Shown here piece after piece: positions 15,288 to 17,616 of a stretch of 17,616 nt of DNA. Numbering within the stretch: the stretch's first letter is position 1; every line of letters begins with the position of its first letter. Below the pieces are notes generated by a model. It saw nothing but the letters and a program-made list of their open reading frames with translations. It searched no databases and had not been told where the DNA came from. The DNA is from Spirochaetia bacterium (GTDB taxonomy: Bacteria; Spirochaetota; Spirochaetia; Treponematales; Breznakiellaceae). The DNA is taken from positions 1-17,616 of the forward strand of contig BNVB01000051.1 of assembly GCA_025997795.1 (NCBI GenBank), given 5' to 3'. Both the position numbers and the translations under genes were made by a program.

Positions 15288-15384
15288 AAAATGTCTCCTG
15301 TGTAAAATGAACCAATACATCATCGGGATAAATCTTGGCAAATTTGGCCATATACTTATCTGAAAATGCATCTTTTCGTTCCAT
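15256..15384 (-). CDS. Possible 42-residue leader or micro-protein
   Basis: ATG at 15384 to TGA at 15258-15256, encoding MERKDAFSDKYMAKFAKIYP and a further 22 residues ending in KSFNDIG. There is no Shine-Dalgarno site, but a TATATT box ends 5 nt before the ATG and a perfect TTGACA lies 19 nt further upstream, the same arrangement as the other leaderless starts in the window. It overlaps the start of the 87-residue gene by 32 nt and contains its Shine-Dalgarno site, so it could act as a leader peptide that couples translation. It might also be the remnant of a longer gene. No homologue is known to me. Confidence 0.4.
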   Translation of the reverse strand: MERKDAFSDKYMAKFAKIYPDDVLVHFTQETFYGRKSFNDIG

Positions 15385-15420
15385 AATTGAATATAGATGC
15401 TGCCTTTTTTCTTTTGTCAA
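15385..15420 (-). promoter_or_regulatory. Predicted promoter of the small-gene cluster, overlapping the hsdS stop codon
   Basis: Minus strand: consensus TTGACA (15420-15415), whose TGA is the hsdS stop codon, then a 19-nt spacer, TATATT (15395-15390) and 5 nt to the ATG at 15384. The spacer is longer than ideal. The small genes can therefore be expressed apart from the R-M operon. Confidence 0.5.
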
Positions 15421-16919
15421 TCTTCTTCTCCCAATTCCCCAATTACTTTAAACACTTGCTCAATCCGCTCAACAATGCGTTTTTGTTCTGCAAGTGGGGG
15501 AAGGGGGAAAAGATGGCTTACTATTTTCTCTTTTGATATATTGGGTTGTGCACCACCTTCACTCTTTTCTTCAAATGAGCTTTTCTGGGATAATAGAAAA
15601 TAAAATAAATATTTGTTATAAACTCCTGTATGTGGCAAGCATGCACAACATGCCTGATTGGTAGCAGCTTCCATTGTTAAAATTCCAAGTTTACCAATAG
15701 TTGCACCATACATTGCAATAAGAACCGAGCCTATTGGATTTAATCGGACAGAAGTTTTTTCCAGGGCTAGGATTGTTATTTTTTCTGGGATTTCAGTTAT
15801 ATAATCATCATTTAGATCACCTGTCTTTAACCAAGGTATCGTTCCATTATAGTAATATGCTGGATTATTTCGCGGCGGTGTTGCTCCTGATCCCCAATCC
15901 CCAACAAAACCCAGCCTAACCCACACCCACCCCCTCGGTAAATCATAAGGCACTTCATCTTCATTTATTGGCGGTATTGGCTTTTCCTGTCTGATTTTTC
16001 CTTTTTTTATCAAGCGCTTCTTTTCCGCTCGTATGCGCTCCAGCAAAACTCTTACCGACTCATCCCTGAGGTCTTGCGGTACGAGCTTTCCTTGAACAGC
16101 ATCTTGAAGAACAGCTTTTTTAAGTAATTCCGGGAAATTTGCATTAAGCGTGGTAAGTTTCTGTTCTGCTTTATCATAGTCTCCAACAAGAGGCATCAAT
16201 TTTTCAATTTTAGTGACTATACGTTTTTGTTCGGCAAGCGGGGGAAGAGAAAAAGGATGACTTATTATTTTTTTCTTTGATATATTTGGTTGAGCACCAC
16301 CTTCACTCTTTTCCTCAAAAGAATGCTTTTGTGAAAAAAGGTAATAAAACAAATACTTGTTATATATGCCCGTAAATGGCAGACATGCACAACATGCTTG
16401 ATTAGTAGTCGCTTCTATTTTTAAAATACCAAGTTTTCCAATGGTTGCACCATACATTGCAATAAGTACAGAGCCTATAGGGTTTAATCGTACAGATGTT
16501 TTTTCTAAAGCTAAGGATGTTATTTTTTCTGGAATATCAGTTATATACCCATCGTTTAAATCACCAGTTTTTAGCCAAGGAATCTTCCCGTTCTGATAAA
16601 ATGCTGGATTATCTCGTGGCGGTGTTGCTCCTGCTCCCCAATCACCAATATCGCCCAATCTCACCCACTCCCACCCTTTCGGCAAATCATAAGGTATTTC
16701 ATCATCTTTAATCTGCATAAATCTATGTGAATCTGCGGACCTTTTTCTTCCTTTTTCGCCTTCTGCGCCTTTGCGGTTTTTTTCTCTTTTTATTTTTTCC
16801 AGCAAAACACTCGCCGGTTCATCCTTTGGGTCTTGTGGTACAAGCTTCCCCTCTACCGCCATTTGCAGGATAGAGCTTTTAAGCTGCCTGGCTGTTACGC
16901 GGGGTTGGGTTTTAGTCAT
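15417..16919 (-). CDS. hsdS: Type I restriction-modification specificity subunit HsdS
   Basis: DNA-recognition subunit of a type I R-M enzyme; it directs HsdM methylation and HsdR cleavage at a bipartite site. 500 residues made of two similar halves: a conserved helical region (residues about 10-47, with QMAVEGKLVPQD, and about 262-300, with QDAVQGKLVPQD), each followed by a target-recognition domain (73-240 and 321-488). Both TRDs carry GWxWVRLG, GDWGxGATPPR, IPWLKTGDLND, AMYGATIGKLGI, TNQACCACLP, GGAQPNIS and LPPLAEQKRIV. They differ at only about 30 of 168 positions by my hand count. The ATG overlaps the rhuM stop (ATGA), with AAGGG 6 nt upstream. The frame is intact. hsdM and hsdR are not in the window. 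Confidence 0.96.
   Translation of the reverse strand: MTKTQPRVTARQLKSSILQMAVEGKLVPQDPKDEPASVLLEKIKREKNRKGAEGEKGRKRSADSHRFMQIKDDEIPYDLPKGWEWVRLGDIGDWGAGATPPRDNPAFYQNGKIPWLKTGDLNDGYITDIPEKITSLALEKTSVRLNPIGSVLIAMYGATIGKLGILKIEATTNQACCACLPFTGIYNKYLFYYLFSQKHSFEEKSEGGAQPNISKKKIISHPFSLPPLAEQKRIVTKIEKLMPLVGDYDKAEQKLTTLNANFPELLKKAVLQDAVQGKLVPQDLRDESVRVLLERIRAEKKRLIKKGKIRQEKPIPPINEDEVPYDLPRGWVWVRLGFVGDWGSGATPPRNNPAYYYNGTIPWLKTGDLNDDYITEIPEKITILALEKTSVRLNPIGSVLIAMYGATIGKLGILTMEAATNQACCACLPHTGVYNKYLFYFLLSQKSSFEEKSEGGAQPNISKEKIVSHLFPLPPLAEQKRIVERIEQVFKVIGELGEED
15456..15959 (-). repeat. TRD2 copy of the internal HsdS duplication
   Basis: Encodes HsdS residues 321-488. It matches TRD1 (16200-16703) without gaps at an offset of 248 residues (744 nt). 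The DNA copies differ at many silent as well as replacement sites, so the duplication is not very recent. Confidence 0.9.
16200..16703 (-). repeat. TRD1 copy of the internal HsdS duplication
   Basis: Encodes HsdS residues 73-240 and is the partner of the copy at 15456-15959. Most substitutions between the copies are conservative (I/V, K/R, D/E, F/Y); non-conservative ones include E/V at residue 84, D/F at 90, Q/Y at 109, K/T at 112, S/I at 135 and F/H at 182. Confidence 0.9.
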
Positions 16920-17616
16920 TCAATTCCCTTCTTCGCCTTTTTCTTTGCGGTTAAATATTCTTCTTGTTCAAGCAGTTTATCAAAGTCCGATTTGAACAGT
17001 CTGTCCTGCACAATGCGATATTTTTCATATTCGGTTTCCGCATGGAGTTTTGCTTGTTCGTGGGATATATACCCTGAATCGGTCAGAATCTCATTGCCGT
17101 TAAATTCTAAAAAACCATCGAGACGTTTTGCCCAGTCTTCCATGGACATGGGGATTTTCCGCTCGGCTTGCAGTTCCGCAAAGTCTAAATATACGGAAAC
17201 AATACGCTCAAGGTAGTTCATTTCCTGTTCATTCAGGTAATTTTTGGCAATTACAACATCAGCTTTAATTATTTTACCTAGAGGCGCAGTCTCCCACGTT
17301 GTGAGCCCCATATTTTCCTTTTCTGCATTTGCACGTTCTACGATGAGTTCTGCGGCAGTATGCCTGTGAACCGCATAATGCAGTTTATTTTGAACCAGTT
17401 TAAAAAAGACTTGGGTCGTTTTTGCGTCTTTATCGTAATCGAAGGCTGTTGCGTATATATCCGTAACTTTTTGGTAGAACTTGCGCTCCGACAGGCGGAT
17501 TTCACGGATATATTGAAGCTGACGCTCAAAATACTCATTTGTGAATAGATGACCTTTTTTTAAGCGGTCAACATCCATTGTCCACCCTTGTATGGTGTAT
17601 TCTTTGACAATCTGCC
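16916..17616 (-). CDS. rhuM: RhuM-family protein, 5' end beyond the window
   Basis: C-terminal part of a RhuM (virulence protein RhuM) family protein. The frame is open to the window edge: 12 codons before the ATG at 17578 read QIVKEYTIQGWT, which matches the family's LKEYxxKG segment, so that ATG is internal. Family blocks are RLSERKFYQKVTDIYATAFDYD, VQNKLHYAVHRHTAAELIVERA, MGLTTW, KADVVIAKNYLNEQE, RIVSVYLDFAE and FLEFNGNEILTDSGYISHEQA. The molecular role of RhuM is not established. The family was named from a Salmonella pathogenicity island and is often encoded between hsdM and hsdS. Here its stop overlaps the hsdS start by 4 nt, so the two are translated together. Confidence 0.92.
   Translation of the reverse strand, partial: QIVKEYTIQGWTMDVDRLKKGHLFTNEYFERQLQYIREIRLSERKFYQKVTDIYATAFDYDKDAKTTQVFFKLVQNKLHYAVHRHTAAELIVERANAEKENMGLTTWETAPLGKIIKADVVIAKNYLNEQEMNYLERIVSVYLDFAELQAERKIPMSMEDWAKRLDGFLEFNGNEILTDSGYISHEQAKLHAETEYEKYRIVQDRLFKSDFDKLLEQEEYLTAKKKAKKGIE

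Noticed and set aside
15288..15371. Longer N-terminus of the 87-residue protein starting at 15371
   Set aside because: That start has no ribosome binding site and adds a sequence unlike the rest of the protein; AGGAG sits 7 nt before the ATG at 15287.
15417..16919. hsdS internal duplication as a CRISPR or mobile-element repeat
   Set aside because: The repeat is protein-coding, in frame and matches the known two-half architecture of HsdS.

Overview
The window looks like a chromosomal segment of a Treponema-like spirochaete of fairly high GC content. The grounds are the DUF4954 protein, a family I associate mainly with spirochaetes and Bacteroidetes, a divergent PRPP synthetase, a SUMF1-fold protein and the general flavour of the housekeeping proteins. 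No rRNA or other phylogenetic marker is present, so the assignment is an inference.

Layout. At 1-284 is the 3' end of a SUMF1-fold (formylglycine-generating-enzyme-like) gene, closed by two hairpins, the second a textbook intrinsic terminator (336-372). At 442-4888 is the glycine cleavage operon gcvT-gcvH-gcvPA-gcvPB, with the P-protein split into two subunits. At 5025-8328 is a DNA metabolism operon, xseA-xseB (exonuclease VII) and mutL. At 8366-10732 is a 788-residue DUF4954 gene with its own promoter. On the minus strand, converging on it, is prs (PRPP synthetase) - FGGY-family sugar kinase - diacylglycerol-kinase-family lipid kinase (14419-10739). From about 14.5 kb to the end, all on the minus strand, base composition becomes clearly AT-richer. 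This part carries the end of a type I restriction-modification locus (rhuM, then hsdS; hsdM and hsdR would lie outside) and, between hsdS and prs, a cluster of three small genes that I do not recognise.

How the genes work together. The gcv genes supply the P, H and T proteins that oxidise glycine to CO2, NH3 and 5,10-methylene-THF; the L-protein is not in the window. xseA and xseB form one nuclease and are co-transcribed with mutL. HsdS is the specificity subunit of a type I R-M enzyme, and RhuM is a frequent but poorly understood companion of such loci.

Most interesting points. (1) Six starts, most of them the first gene of a transcription unit, lack a Shine-Dalgarno sequence and have a -10-like hexamer ending 5-7 nt before the start codon, with a -35-like hexamer 17-19 nt further upstream. 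This suggests leaderless mRNAs. (2) HsdS carries two nearly identical target-recognition domains, which predicts a palindromic recognition sequence. (3) The three small genes behind hsdS have their own perfect TTGACA -35 box, overlapping the hsdS stop codon. (4) MutL has Asn in place of the last Glu of its DQHA(X)2E(X)4E endonuclease motif. (5) Four neighbouring genes carry short in-frame tandem repeats in linker regions.
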